The notes below the pieces were generated by a model, which saw only the letters and a list, made by a program, of their open reading frames with translations, made no database searches and was not told the origin of the DNA. This document shows, piece by piece, positions 1-7,239 of a stretch of DNA of 64,000 nt (positions are counted from its first letter, which is position 1; each line of letters starts with the position of its first letter). Source of the stretch: Deinococcus sp. LM3 (GTDB lineage Bacteria > Deinococcota > Deinococci > Deinococcales > Deinococcaceae); contig NZ_MUFV01000002.1 of NCBI RefSeq assembly GCF_002017875.1, forward strand, positions 62,001 to 126,000, read 5' to 3'. The position numbers and the translations under genes are program-made.

Positions 1-2078
1 GGGGCCTGCATGCGCGCTGAGGCCACGTTCACCTGGGTCGGCGCGGCGTGCGGCGTGACCCGCATGGCGTACGTCAGGGTGCGGGTGCCGCCGGCCGGCA
101 TGGCCGCCACGGGCCACAGCAGCGCCCCGCCGGGTTGCGGCTGCGGGTCCGGGCCGGGCTGGCCGTCCACGGTGGCGGTGCCCGGCAGGTACGTCAGGCC
201 GGTGGGGGGCGTGTCCAGCAGCGTGCCGCCCTGCAGGGCCGCCACGCGGCTGGCGTTGCGCAGCGTGACGGTGAAGGTCACGCGGTCCCCGACCACCACT
301 GCCTGCGGGGTCGCGGCCTTGCTCAGCAGCAGCGCGCTGGAGTACACGTTCGACGGTGCGGGCGCACTGGCGACCGGGCTGGGCAGTTCGTCCGATCCCA
401 GCGAGAAGGTGTTCTCCAGGCGGGTGTCGTCGGGCACGTCGGCGTTCACGCGCGCCTGCACGGTCACGCTCAGGCGGCCGCCGGGCGTCAGGGCCGGGAG
501 GCGCCACGTGACGGTCCGCGTGAACGTGTCGAAGGTCCCGCCGTCCGAGGCGCTCACGAAGGTCAGGCCGGCCGGCAGCGTGTCGCGCAGCACCACGTTC
601 GTGAGCCCCGACTCGTAGGGGTTCACGGCGCTCAGGGTGTACGTGAGCAGCTCGCCGACCGGGACCGTCCCGGCGGGTGTCACGGTCTTGAGCAGTTCCG
701 GCGTGCGCGGGTCCACCAGGGTCAGCAGGTTCTCGGTGTGGTTCGGAGTGGCGCCCAGTTCGCTGCTGGCACTCAGCCGCACCCGCGCCGAGACGCCCTC
801 GCGGGCCGTGACGGTCAGGCAGGCCTGCACCGACTGCTCCTCACCGGCTGCCAGCGGCAGCGGCTGGGGCAGCGCCGCTCCCTGCGCGTCCCGCCACACG
901 ATCAGTCCGCTGCCCAGCGTGAACTGCCCGCCCAGCGTGAACCGGTCGGCGACGTTCCCGGTGTTGCGGACCGCGTGTGTGAAGCACGTCGCCTGCCCCT
1001 GCACGCCGAAGGTCCGGGTCTGCCGGTCGTCGGCGCTGTCCTCGCCGCCCGGTTCGGCGGCGGCGTTCCCGGCCGGGCCGATCAGGACGCCCAGGCGGGG
1101 GCGGATCAGCACGGACGCCTCGGTCTTCAGCGGGGGAACACCCGGCGTCTGACTCAGGTACGCGGTGTTCACGCGCTCACCCGGCCGGGCGTCGGCGGCG
1201 GCCTGCATGCGGAACGTCAGGTCCGTCACCTGACCGGGCCGCAGCGGCGGCAGCCGCCACGACAGGGCGCCGGTGTCCGCCCCGGCCGCGACCGACAGCC
1301 GGCCCAGCGGGTTCGCGGCGCTGCCCGGCACCAGCGTCAGCCCCTCGAGTTCCGGGATGCTGAGCAGGTCGCTGACCTCGGCCTCGCCGCTCGGCTGTGA
1401 TCCAAGGTTCCGCACGCGCAGCGTCACTAGCGTGCTCTCACCGGGGCTCAGCACGGCCGGCGTGAACTGCTTCTCGATCTGCAGTTCCGCTCCGCCGCTG
1501 ACCTGCACGGCCGCCACGTTGTCCGTGTCGCTCGCCGCGCCGTCCGCGCAGCCCGCCGTGAGGCCCATGAAGGCCGATCCCATTGCCCCGGCCGGTGCCT
1601 GCACGATCAGCAGCAGGTCCGCGGCGGCGTCCACCGGCACGTTCAGGTCATGCACGACCGGTTCGCCCAGGTCCAGCAGGCCGTTGCCGTTCACGTCCCG
1701 CACGACCCGCGCGCCGCCCGGCATGAAGGCGCTGCCCGGCGCGACCTGCCACGACAACACGAAACGGGCCGCCACGTTGCCGCTGTTCACCAGCCGGTAC
1801 GGCAGGACGCTCTCGCCGCCCGGCGCGATCCCGACCCGGTAGGCGGGCGCGGCGGCGCTGCCGTCCGGCGTGACGTTCAGCGCGCAGCGCGCCCGGACCA
1901 GCGTCTCGACCGGGGCGCTCAGGTACAGTTCACCGGCCGCCGTGGCGCTCGCCTGGTTGCTGATGACCGTGCCGGCCGGAGTTCCGGCCGCGCCCGCCAG
2001 CTGGCCCAGCAGGGTCAGCAGCGTCGCGAGCAGCGCCGCGCAGCGGCGGGAAGGGGTAAGAGCAGATTCAGAGGGCAC
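1..2078 (-). CDS. DUF11-repeat surface/secreted protein, 3' end beyond window
   Basis: The minus-strand frame stays open from a GTG at 2078 to the window edge (692 codons, no stop). The GTG is preceded by AGGAG seven bases upstream. After a hydrophobic signal-like N-terminus (CAALLATLLTLLGQLAGAAG) come repeated Ig-like modules typical of DUF11/conserved-repeat proteins: an ITNQAS-like opening (VISNQASATAAG), blocks with VRNTGN or VRNLGS cores, and modules with LLTYTLSAVNPYESG followed by LRDTLPAG. Proteins of this type are usually exported and cell-surface associated; the exact role is unknown. It has the same orientation and domain style as the next upstream gene, so the two look like paralogues. 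The C-terminus, and so any anchor, is not visible. Confidence 0.8.
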   Translation of the reverse strand, partial: MPSESALTPSRRCAALLATLLTLLGQLAGAAGTPAGTVISNQASATAAGELYLSAPVETLVRARCALNVTPDGSAAAPAYRVGIAPGGESVLPYRLVNSGNVAARFVLSWQVAPGSAFMPGGARVVRDVNGNGLLDLGEPVVHDLNVPVDAAADLLLIVQAPAGAMGSAFMGLTAGCADGAASDTDNVAAVQVSGGAELQIEKQFTPAVLSPGESTLVTLRVRNLGSQPSGEAEVSDLLSIPELEGLTLVPGSAANPLGRLSVAAGADTGALSWRLPPLRPGQVTDLTFRMQAAADARPGERVNTAYLSQTPGVPPLKTEASVLIRPRLGVLIGPAGNAAAEPGGEDSADDRQTRTFGVQGQATCFTHAVRNTGNVADRFTLGGQFTLGSGLIVWRDAQGAALPQPLPLAAGEEQSVQACLTVTAREGVSARVRLSASSELGATPNHTENLLTLVDPRTPELLKTVTPAGTVPVGELLTYTLSAVNPYESGLTNVVLRDTLPAGLTFVSASDGGTFDTFTRTVTWRLPALTPGGRLSVTVQARVNADVPDDTRLENTFSLGSDELPSPVASAPAPSNVYSSALLLSKAATPQAVVVGDRVTFTVTLRNASRVAALQGGTLLDTPPTGLTYLPGTATVDGQPGPDPQPQPGGALLWPVAAMPAGGTRTLTYAMRVTPHAAPTQVNVASARMQA

Positions 2079-2282
2079 GGGCGGGACTCCTGGGCGACCG
2101 GCGGTGGCCGGGGGAAGGGAGCGCGGTGATCGGCGCGGAAGGGAAAACGGAAACGATCAGCCGGAGCGGAAGGTCATGCAGCGGCGCCGAGACATTGGAA
2201 ATCAGTGGGCGCAGCGGTCTGGAACGGTCAGGGGGGGGAGGGCGGAAGAAAAAGGGCAGGGGAGCAGCAAAAGGGGCACAGT

Positions 2283-2322
2283 CAAATCGGAGGCGTTTCT
2301 GGCAAATCAGAGGCGTTTCTGG
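2283..2322. repeat. 20-bp tandem direct duplication
   Basis: CAAATCGGAGGCGTTTCTGG at 2283-2302 is followed directly by the same 20-mer with one substitution (CAAATCAGAGGCGTTTCTGG, 2303-2322). It lies 205-245 bp upstream of the GTG start at 2078, in the leader or promoter region of that gene. Confidence 0.85.
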
Positions 2323-2376
2323 TGTTGTGGAGTGGGGGCGTGGGCGGCGCGCAGAGGGCCGCCCGGCCCCCGGAAG

Positions 2377-2409
2377 GGCCCGCTCCCCGAAATCGGGTGG
2401 GAGCGGGCC
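2377..2409 (-). terminator. Hairpin terminator of the 931-aa DUF11 gene
   Basis: An 11-bp perfect GC-rich stem (2377-2387 with 2399-2409, 11-nt loop) begins 10 bp past the stop codon at 2419. The tail on the minus strand is C/T-rich rather than a clean T run, so its strength is uncertain. Confidence 0.5.
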
Positions 2410-2418
2410 GGCCGGGCT

Positions 2419-5214
2419 TCAGTTCACGCGGACGGTCATGGTGAAGGTCACGCTCGCGCCGCTGCTGAGGCTGGTCTCGTCGGTGTCGATGATGTTGTTG
2501 CCGTTCGAGTCCACCGCGAATTCCACCAGCGTGCCGGCCGTCTGCGCGACCGGCGCGGTCGCCACGGACGTCCACCCGCCGCCGGCGATGCGGTAGAAGC
2601 CGCCGGTGGGGCCAGTCACGCCGGCCAGGACGGTGTTGGCGGGCACGGTGTCGCGCAGCACCACTTCCGTCAGGGTCTCGGTGGACAGGTTGCGGGCGCT
2701 GAGGGTGTAGCGCAGGTACTCGCCGGGGAAGGCGTCCGCGCCGCTCTTGACGGTGTTGCAGCTGACCAGCACGCCGCAGTTGTCGACGGTCTTGTCGATG
2801 GCCAGCTTCCCGCCGACCACGCGGGTGGTGTCGGTCACGCTGGGAACTCTGACATTCGGATCGCGGATCACGGCTTCCCTGGCGACAGCCGTCAGCGTCA
2901 GCTGGTTGACGCTGTCAGTGGGCGCGCCGGCCGGCACGTTGATCTTCACGGACAGCGTGACACGCTCTCCCGGATCGAGGGTGGCGGGGCCGCTGCTGCC
3001 CAGCAGGTTACGGGTGGCCGCGTCGCTGAACGCCGAGCTGATGGAGGCGAAGAAGGTGGTGCCGTCGAAGGAGTACAGGTACGTCCAGCCGGTCGTGGCG
3101 CCGGCCGGCGTGCTCGTGAAGGACAGGTCGGCCGGGCCGAAGGAAGTGTTCCCGTCGTTCTGCAACTGGTGCTCGTACAGGGCTGTGCCGGGGCTGGTGG
3201 TCGTGCCGCTGCGGTCGGGCGTGAGGGCCACGTCGTAATCCTGCAGCACGGTGACGGTGTTGTTGGTGTCGGTGCCGCTGGTGTTCGTGACCGGGCTCTG
3301 GGCCGTCTGGCTGACGGTCACCGGGCCGGGCAGCGCGTTGTCGGGGGTATTCACGACGGCCAGCAGCTTGATTTCCTGTCCGGGCTGGATGGTGCCAGTG
3401 TTCGTGATGGGGCCGGCGGCCAGTTCGTTCGGGTCGAGTTCACCGTCGCCGTCCAGGTCCTTGTAGTACACGACCGAGACCGGCACTGGCAGACCGCCGC
3501 CGCTGACCGGGAAGGTCACAGTGCCGCTGAGGTTATAGTTGTCGACCTGCGCGCCGTTGTTGCCGACTTCCATGGGGAACACGGCCTGCATGCCGGGCAT
3601 CACGGGCTCGTTGCCGGGCGTGGCGGGCGTGCCGCCGTTGCTGCTGCTGGTGTCGCCGATGCTGACGCTGGGCGCCGTGACCGTCCCGATCCGGTCGGTG
3701 GTGGTGTCCTTCTTGCTGGTGTCGACCGAGCTGGTGGCCGTCACGACGACGCTGCCGCCGTTGGCGTCCGCGCCGCCCTGGGCGGGCACCCGCACCCGCA
3801 CCTGAATCACGGCCGTCTGGCCGGGCGCCAGCGGGCCGCTGTCGGGCACGCCGTCCCCGTCGGAGTCGGGCAGCGGCACGCCGTCACGCAGCAGGTCGAC
3901 GGTCGTGCCGGCCGGCAGGTCCGAGAGGGCCGCCGTGAAGTCGAACACGTCGGTGCTGTTGCCGGTGTTGCGCACCGACTGGGCGAAGGTGACGCTGCTG
4001 CCGGCCGCGAGGGACGCCACGGTCTGCGTGTCGGCGTTGTCGGGCGTGACGGTCAGGCCCTCGGCGGTCGTGTACGCGGCGCCGGTGGTGGTATCGGCTG
4101 CGCCGAGCGGGTCGCCGTTCGGGCCGATGGCGACGGCGGCCGTGGCGGCCTTGGTCACGTCGGCGGTGTTCGAGGAGGTCGTGGTGGTCGTGCCGGTCGA
4201 GCCGGTGTACGTGACGGTCGCGACGTTCGAGTACGGGTTCTGGCCGTTGGTGGGCGCGGCGGACGCCGGGATGGTGACCGTGAAGGTCATCTGCACCGAC
4301 TGGCCGGGCGCGACGCTGCCGAACAAGGCCTGCACCTGATCGCTGGCGTTGCCGTCACCGTCGGTGTCGGGGTAGGTGACCGTGCCGGTGGTGGGGGAGA
4401 TCACGGCGCTGCTGGCCACGACGACCGAACCGGTCGGCAGGGTGCTGGTGGCGCTGATGATGTCGTCGGCCAGGATGACGTTGCTGGCGGCCTGCGTGCC
4501 GGTGTTGGTGGACTGCACGCGGTACACGACGGTCAGGTCACCGTTGGATTCGGTGGTGGTGGACACGACGCTCTTGCTGACGCTCAGGACGGCGTCCTGC
4601 ACGACGTTGACCTGCGAGTAGTTGGTGCTGCCGCTCACGCCGTCGGTCTTGGTGGCGTCGAAGGTGCTGGTGGCGGTGGGCTGCGTGATGACCTTGTTGA
4701 CGCTGGTGGCGCTGGCCGGGACCTGCAGCACCACGAAGAACTTCACGGCGCTGTCGGCGGGCACGTTCTGGAACACGGATTTCCCGCCGCTCTGCGGCAG
4801 GGCGACGCGCTCGCCGGGCTGCAGGATGCCGTCGCCGTTGGCGTCGATGTACACGACGCGCGTGGCGGGCGCGACGGTGTTCGTGACGCTGGAGTCCACC
4901 ATGGTGTCCACGAGGAAGGAGTCCGTGCCGTTCCCGGTGTTGGTCAGGGTGTACGGGAAGACCACTTCGGCGCCGGGCACGGCCTGCTGCTGCTGGCCGG
5001 GAGCGGCGGGCGTGCCGTCGGGCGAGATGGTGACGCCGCCGACCTGCTTGACCAGGGTGCTGACCTGGTTGCTGTTCGCGTCCAGCCTGGTGCCGGTGGA
5101 GTCGCGGTAGGCGGCGCTCGCCTGGTTGGTGATCTGCGTGCCGGCTTTCGTGCCGGCCGCGGAGGCGACGCCCAGCGAGAGGAAGGCAGCTAACAGTAAC
5201 GCGTGGTGTTTCAT
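2419..5214 (-). CDS. DUF11-repeat surface/secreted protein (931 aa)
   Basis: The start was set at the ATG at 5214 because AAGGAG lies just upstream and the resulting N-terminus is a clear signal peptide (MKHHALLLAAFLSLGVASAA). The longer frame back to 5310 adds 32 charged residues without a ribosome site. The mature part opens with AGTKAGTQITNQASAAYRDS, then carries several DUF11/Ig-like modules, each with a YTLTNTGNGTDSF-like or VRNTGNSTDVF-like core and a DANGDG/DLDGDG loop (five or more of these acidic, calcium-loop-like segments). The last module has YTLSARNLSTETLTEVVLRDTVP. No LPXTG motif or C-terminal membrane helix is seen. Proteins of this build are thought to be exported to the envelope, possibly as part of a surface layer; the function is not known. 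Confidence 0.85.
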   Translation of the reverse strand: MKHHALLLAAFLSLGVASAAGTKAGTQITNQASAAYRDSTGTRLDANSNQVSTLVKQVGGVTISPDGTPAAPGQQQQAVPGAEVVFPYTLTNTGNGTDSFLVDTMVDSSVTNTVAPATRVVYIDANGDGILQPGERVALPQSGGKSVFQNVPADSAVKFFVVLQVPASATSVNKVITQPTATSTFDATKTDGVSGSTNYSQVNVVQDAVLSVSKSVVSTTTESNGDLTVVYRVQSTNTGTQAASNVILADDIISATSTLPTGSVVVASSAVISPTTGTVTYPDTDGDGNASDQVQALFGSVAPGQSVQMTFTVTIPASAAPTNGQNPYSNVATVTYTGSTGTTTTTSSNTADVTKAATAAVAIGPNGDPLGAADTTTGAAYTTAEGLTVTPDNADTQTVASLAAGSSVTFAQSVRNTGNSTDVFDFTAALSDLPAGTTVDLLRDGVPLPDSDGDGVPDSGPLAPGQTAVIQVRVRVPAQGGADANGGSVVVTATSSVDTSKKDTTTDRIGTVTAPSVSIGDTSSSNGGTPATPGNEPVMPGMQAVFPMEVGNNGAQVDNYNLSGTVTFPVSGGGLPVPVSVVYYKDLDGDGELDPNELAAGPITNTGTIQPGQEIKLLAVVNTPDNALPGPVTVSQTAQSPVTNTSGTDTNNTVTVLQDYDVALTPDRSGTTTSPGTALYEHQLQNDGNTSFGPADLSFTSTPAGATTGWTYLYSFDGTTFFASISSAFSDAATRNLLGSSGPATLDPGERVTLSVKINVPAGAPTDSVNQLTLTAVAREAVIRDPNVRVPSVTDTTRVVGGKLAIDKTVDNCGVLVSCNTVKSGADAFPGEYLRYTLSARNLSTETLTEVVLRDTVPANTVLAGVTGPTGGFYRIAGGGWTSVATAPVAQTAGTLVEFAVDSNGNNIIDTDETSLSSGASVTFTMTVRVN

Positions 5215-5680
5215 GGATCTCCTTGAAATGAGGTGGGGTTCGGAACTTGCGTGGTCGTCTCGGGTCAGTCCCTGCTGCGGTTCCACACGGCACCTGCTAC
5301 ACGGCTTCACCTTAATGACAGCTTTCTTACACGCTTCTCACATGAAGTCGGGTACCCCCAATGCGCGAAGAACCTCACACCTGCCGGGGATTTTCGTGAA
5401 AAACCTCGCACGTTTGCTGCCATGATTCTCATGTTGCATTGCGCGTCTCTGTGAACGACAGACCCTGGGCCGGCGGCCTGATCCCACCTCCGACCGGCGG
5501 GCTGACAGGCAGCCTTCAGGGCAGACCGCGCCCCCACCGGCACGACCATGAACCGCACTTCACGAAAATGCCGCGTACGCGGAGTGCCGGCCCCCCATGC
5601 TGCGCAGTGAACGAACCGCCCCCGCCACCCAGTGGCCGCCCGCTCCATCCCGCACCGCTCCCCTCCCGGAGGAATCACCC
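5215..5680. other. 466-bp divergent intergenic region
   Basis: This separates the minus-strand DUF11 gene (start 5214) from the plus-strand aldehyde oxidoreductase operon (start 5681), so it should hold promoters for both. The stretch around 5310-5450 is clearly lower in GC than its surroundings. I did not find a -35/-10 pair I would defend, and the short frames here have no ribosome sites. Confidence 0.4.
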
Positions 5681-6277
5681 ATGACCCCACCCACCGCTTC
5701 CCAGGGGGCCGCGCCCTCAGGCCAGCCCCGGCCGGACCCGGCCCAGCTGCCCGTCACCCTCACCGTCAACGGGCAGGAACGCACCCTGAACCTGGACCCG
5801 CGCGTGTCGCTGCTCGACACCCTGCGCGAGCACCTGCACCTGACCGGCACCAAGAAAGGCTGCGACCACGGACAGTGCGGGGCCTGCACGGTCCTGCTCG
5901 ACGGTCAGCGCGTCCTGAGCTGCCTGACGCTGGCCGTCATGCACGACGGTCAGGAGGTCACGACCGTGGAGGGCCTCGGCACACCGGACGACCTGCACCC
6001 GCTGCAGGACGCCTTCATCCGTCACGACGGCTACCAGTGCGGATACTGCACGCCGGGGCAACTGTGCTCATCGGTGGGGACCCTGGACGAGATCGCGCGC
6101 GGCGTGCCCAGTCACGTCACGGATGACCTGAACGACGTGAGCTTCAGCGCCAACGAACTGCGTGAGCGCCTGAGCGGCAACCTCTGCCGCTGCGCCGCGT
6201 ACCCGAACATCATCGCGGCCGTCAGCGAGGTGCAAGCCGCGCAGAATGGGGCCGCCACGCAGGAGGCCGCGCAGTGA
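5681..6277 (+). CDS. Aldehyde/xanthine oxidoreductase, 2Fe-2S subunit (PaoA/YagT-like)
   Basis: This is the small iron-sulfur subunit of a xanthine-oxidase-family molybdenum enzyme and passes electrons from the molybdenum centre to FAD. A plant-type ferredoxin domain carries Cys61, 66, 69 and 81 (GCDHGQCGACTVLLDGQ). A [2Fe-2S]-binding helical domain carries Cys120, 123, 169 and 171 (YQCGYCTPGQ, GNLCRCAAYP). The ATG at 5681 was chosen because GGAGGA lies seven bases upstream; an earlier in-frame ATG at 5597 has none. E. coli PaoA has a Tat signal, but here the first 25 residues are Pro/Ala-rich without twin arginine, so a cytoplasmic enzyme is more likely. The stop overlaps the GTG of the FAD subunit, giving a translationally coupled three-gene operon. 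Confidence 0.92.
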   Translation: MTPPTASQGAAPSGQPRPDPAQLPVTLTVNGQERTLNLDPRVSLLDTLREHLHLTGTKKGCDHGQCGACTVLLDGQRVLSCLTLAVMHDGQEVTTVEGLGTPDDLHPLQDAFIRHDGYQCGYCTPGQLCSSVGTLDEIARGVPSHVTDDLNDVSFSANELRERLSGNLCRCAAYPNIIAAVSEVQAAQNGAATQEAAQ

Positions 6278-7239
6278 GGGCCTTTACCTACGAGCGGGCG
6301 ACCACGCCCGAGGCGGCCGCCGGGGCGACCCTGGCCGAGGGCGCGAAGTTCATCGCGGGCGGCACGAACCTCCTCGACCTGATGAAACTGGACATTGAGC
6401 GCCCTGAGCATCTGGTGGACATCAGCCGCCTGGAGCTGAACGCGGTTAAGGACACCGCGGACGGCGGGCTACACGTGGGCGCGCTCGTCACGAACACCGA
6501 CCTCGCCAGCCATCCGCGCGTGAAGGCCGACTACGCGGTGCTGTCGCGCGCCATCGTGGCCGGCGCGTCCGGGCAGATCCGCAACAAGGCCACGACCGGC
6601 GGGAACCTGCTGCAACGGGCGCGCTGCGCGTACTTCTACGACACCAACCTGCCGTGCAACAAACGCGAGCCGGGCAGCGGCTGCGCGGCCCTGACCGGCC
6701 TGAGCCGCCCGCTGGCCGTGATCGGCACGTCGGACGCCTGCATCGCGCAGCACCCGTCCGACATGGCCGTGGCGATGCGTGTGCTGGACGCCCGGGTAAA
6801 CACCCTGCAGGCCGACGGGACCCGACGGGCGCTGGCGCTGGACGACTTCTACCGCCTCCCGGGGGACACGCCGCACCTGGAAACCACGCTGGAAGCCGGG
6901 GAGCTCATCACGGGCGTCACGCTGCCCCCCCCGGTCGGCGGCACGCACGTGTACCGCAAGGTCCGCGACCGCGCGTCGTACGCGTTCGCGCTGGTGTCGG
7001 TCGCCGCGATCGTGAACGGCCGGGAATCCCGCTTCGCGTTCGGGGGGGTTGCGCCCCGCCCGTGGCGTGTGGAGGAAGCCGAGGGCGCCGCCGGCAGCGA
7101 GCCCGAGTCGCAGGCACGCGCCGTGATCGACGCCGCCTTCGCAGGCGCGCGTCCCACCGAACAGAACGCCTTCAAGATCCCACTGCTGCGCCGCACCCTG
7201 AGCGCCGTGCTGGCGCAGGCCTCCGGGGAGGAGAAATGA
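6274..7239 (+). CDS. Aldehyde/xanthine oxidoreductase, FAD subunit with extra Fe-S motif (PaoB/YagS-like)
   Basis: This is the FAD-binding middle subunit (321 aa). AEGAKFIAGGTNLLDLMK near the N-terminus and ATTGGNLLQR around residue 107 are the usual FAD-binding segments of the CO-dehydrogenase flavoprotein family. Four cysteines (118, 128, 137, 156) lie in an insertion reading RARCAYFYDTNLPCNKREP, followed by GSGCAAL. The same kind of insertion binds a [4Fe-4S] cluster in E. coli PaoB and is absent from ordinary xanthine dehydrogenases, so the match is to the PaoABC subfamily. The start is a GTG that overlaps the upstream stop (GTGA) and has AGGAGG about eight bases before it. The stop overlaps the ATG of the large subunit (ATGA). 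Confidence 0.92.
   Translation: MRAFTYERATTPEAAAGATLAEGAKFIAGGTNLLDLMKLDIERPEHLVDISRLELNAVKDTADGGLHVGALVTNTDLASHPRVKADYAVLSRAIVAGASGQIRNKATTGGNLLQRARCAYFYDTNLPCNKREPGSGCAALTGLSRPLAVIGTSDACIAQHPSDMAVAMRVLDARVNTLQADGTRRALALDDFYRLPGDTPHLETTLEAGELITGVTLPPPVGGTHVYRKVRDRASYAFALVSVAAIVNGRESRFAFGGVAPRPWRVEEAEGAAGSEPESQARAVIDAAFAGARPTEQNAFKIPLLRRTLSAVLAQASGEEK

Larger units (their letters stand above)
2079..2418. other. 340-bp intergenic region between two DUF11 genes
   Basis: It holds the terminator-like hairpin of the upstream gene (2377-2409), a 20-bp tandem duplication (2283-2322) and the leader of the gene starting at 2078. A TTGACT hexamer on the minus strand lies just downstream of the duplication, but no convincing -10 box follows at normal spacing. 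No further gene was seen. Confidence 0.5.

Noticed and set aside
1870..5193. 1107-codon plus-strand open frame
   Set aside because: It is antisense to the DUF11 genes, low-complexity in translation, and created by high GC content.
2419..5310. Longer start (ATG at 5310) for the 931-aa DUF11 protein
   Set aside because: It adds 32 charged residues before a perfect signal peptide and lacks a ribosome site, while AAGGAG precedes the ATG at 5214.
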